Origin: Sneathiella sp.
GTDB lineage: Bacteria > Pseudomonadota > Alphaproteobacteria > Sneathiellales > Sneathiellaceae
NCBI GenBank assembly: GCA_017643685.1
Contig: JAEPMY010000025.1
Location: 1-33,294, forward strand
DNA length: 33,294 nt
Reading direction: 5' to 3'
Part shown: positions 32,212 to 33,294 of the stretch, one piece after another
How positions within the stretch are numbered: position 1 is the stretch's first letter
Layout of the letters: each line of letters starts with the position of its first letter
Notes under the pieces: model-generated
Database searches by the model: none
The model's input: the letters and a program-made list of their open reading frames with translations, nothing else
Told to the model about the DNA's origin: nothing
Program-made: the position numbers and the translations under genes

Positions 32212-33294
32212 TATTGAGTTTACCCTCAATGGAAAACAGGTTCAAAGCTGTTCAGGCGGTGGGGCGCGATTGGCGGCTGTTCTTCGGGATGAAATGGGGG
32301 CGAAATCTGTAAAAATCGGCTGTAATACAGGCGATTGCGGGGCTTGTACGGTTCTGATCGATGGGGCGCAGCGCTGCGCCTGCATGACGCCGCTTGGGCA
32401 AGTGCATGGGCGGCGGGTTCAGGCTGTCTCGGCGACCGCCAAGACGGATTTACAGCAACGACTTCAGGACGCTTTTCTGGTGGCGGGGGCGACCCAATGT
32501 GGGATCTGCACGCCCGGAATGATGGGCGCAGCTATAGATTTGCTAACCGCCAACGCTGCCCCAAACCGGGAACAGGTGAAAGATGCGTTGGGCGGTGTTT
32601 TATGCCGTTGCACCGGATATCAGAAAATCATTGATGCGGTGATGCTCGCGGCAACAAATGAGCCGCTGACGTTGAAATCAGCGGATGGCATCGGCACCTC
32701 AACCCTTAAAGTGGATGGAGTGCCCAAGTTGGAGGGAACGGCCCAGTATGGGGCGGATAATATTCCGGATGATGCGCTATATGTGAAGGTCCTTCGATCC
32801 CCTTATCATCGGGCGACAGTCTCATTCCCGGCGCAGAAAAAAGCGGCATCCGATTTCTCTGGCCTCACCGATATTATTGATTATCGGGATATCCCAACGA
32901 ACCGTTTTGGCATCTATCCGGAGGGGAAAGATCAACCGGTTTTAAGCGAAGGCGAGGCGCGTTATCGCGGGGATGCCGTCATTGCCATTGTTGGCGAAAA
33001 AAATGCGCTTGATGAGTATGATCTTGAAGACCTTGGATATTCTCTGACGGAGAAACCCGCCATATTGGGGGCGACAGAAGCCCTTAACTCAGACGTTCCC
33101 GTTCATGAAAGTCATCCGGATAATATCCTGATTACCAAAACGCTCCGTTCTGGGGAGAAATCAGCTGATAAAGATCAAGTGTCGGCATCCGGTCAGTTCC
33201 AGACGAGCTTTGTAGAGCATGCCTATATCGAGCCGGAGGCGGGTTGGGCGGTGATGCAAAATGGCCGCTTACAAATGCACGTGAGCACGCAGGC
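32204..33294 (+). CDS. Fused [2Fe-2S]-molybdopterin subunit of a xanthine-dehydrogenase-family enzyme, partial
   Basis: The frame opens at ATG 32204 and is still open at the window end (363 codons visible). N-terminal plant-type cluster cysteines C40, C45, C48 and C60, then a second cluster C99, C102, C134, C136 (TQCGICTPGM and GVLCRCTGY). From about residue 165 the molybdopterin-binding domain begins: LKVDGVPKLEGTAQYGADN, then VLRSPYHRA, then EHAYIEPEAG. The layout of an Fe-S domain fused directly to the Mo domain matches Desulfovibrio gigas Mop, whose cysteines I recall at nearly the same positions, except that here a separate FAD subunit is also present. It belongs to a hydroxylase of unknown substrate (purine, aldehyde or N-heterocycle). 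Confidence 0.9.
   Translation, partial: MADIEFTLNGKQVQSCSGGGARLAAVLRDEMGAKSVKIGCNTGDCGACTVLIDGAQRCACMTPLGQVHGRRVQAVSATAKTDLQQRLQDAFLVAGATQCGICTPGMMGAAIDLLTANAAPNREQVKDALGGVLCRCTGYQKIIDAVMLAATNEPLTLKSADGIGTSTLKVDGVPKLEGTAQYGADNIPDDALYVKVLRSPYHRATVSFPAQKKAASDFSGLTDIIDYRDIPTNRFGIYPEGKDQPVLSEGEARYRGDAVIAIVGEKNALDEYDLEDLGYSLTEKPAILGATEALNSDVPVHESHPDNILITKTLRSGEKSADKDQVSASGQFQTSFVEHAYIEPEAGWAVMQNGRLQMHVSTQ

Noticed and set aside
32335..32634. 99-codon frame inside the Mo hydroxylase gene
   Set aside because: Out-of-frame reading of the Fe-S domain; the true frame shows all eight cluster cysteines and continues to the window end.

Overview
The window looks like chromosomal DNA of a mid-GC alphaproteobacterium, possibly Rhodospirillales- or Sneathiella-like. 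This is an inference from gene content: fused CysNC, a split PqiA, a PMH-type sulfatase, a MaoC plus MFE-2-like SDR pair, and an aminoethylphosphonate locus. No rRNA, tRNA, CRISPR array, transposase or integrase was recognised. Most genes sit in short, tightly packed operons with ATGA, TAATG or TTGA overlaps.

Layout. 1-214 (-): 5' end of an adenylate/guanylate cyclase-type protein. 356-1228 (+): rfbA. 1229-3430: visibly AT-rich accessory insert carrying a two-gene DUF262 + HEPN module (1675-3257), the best candidate for a poorly described defence or toxin system. 3525-6337 (-): cysD-cysNC, sulfate activation. 6338-6534: divergent control region with a near-consensus CRP-type site. 6535-10185 (+): pqiA1-pqiA2-pqiB-pqiC, envelope lipid transport, followed 21 bp later by a phosphonate-monoester-hydrolase-like sulfatase. 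11740-12705 (-): 2-hydroxyacid dehydrogenase. 12870-14295 (+): MaoC hydratase and SDR, together resembling a split peroxisomal MFE-2. 14460-15086 (+): TetR regulator. 15209-17431 (+): orphan CHASE4-GAF histidine kinase.

17508-22497: a glutamine-synthetase-like ligase, DeoR regulator (opposite strand), aldehyde dehydrogenase and Fe-type alcohol dehydrogenase. The set fits catabolism of an amino alcohol through gamma-glutamylated intermediates. 22494-24254 (-): LysR regulator and EamA/DMT permease. 24437-29689 (+): PbfA-like PLP lyase, PhnW, a Na/Pi cotransporter-like protein and a tandem GNAT protein, that is, a 2-aminoethylphosphonate/phosphate module with a possible Pho-box half-site. 29730-31173 (-): ung and a glycerophosphodiesterase. 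31366-33294 (+): a molybdenum hydroxylase FAD subunit and a fused [2Fe-2S]-Mo subunit that runs off the end.

Theme (inference). The middle and right of the window concentrate on recovering P, N and C from phospholipid head groups and phosphonates: PMH-like diesterase, GDPD, AEP transaminase, PbfA-like lyase, Pi cotransporter, and a gamma-glutamyl route for an amine such as ethanolamine. No phnX or phnA is present here, so the last C-P cleavage step must be encoded elsewhere or done by an unassigned gene.
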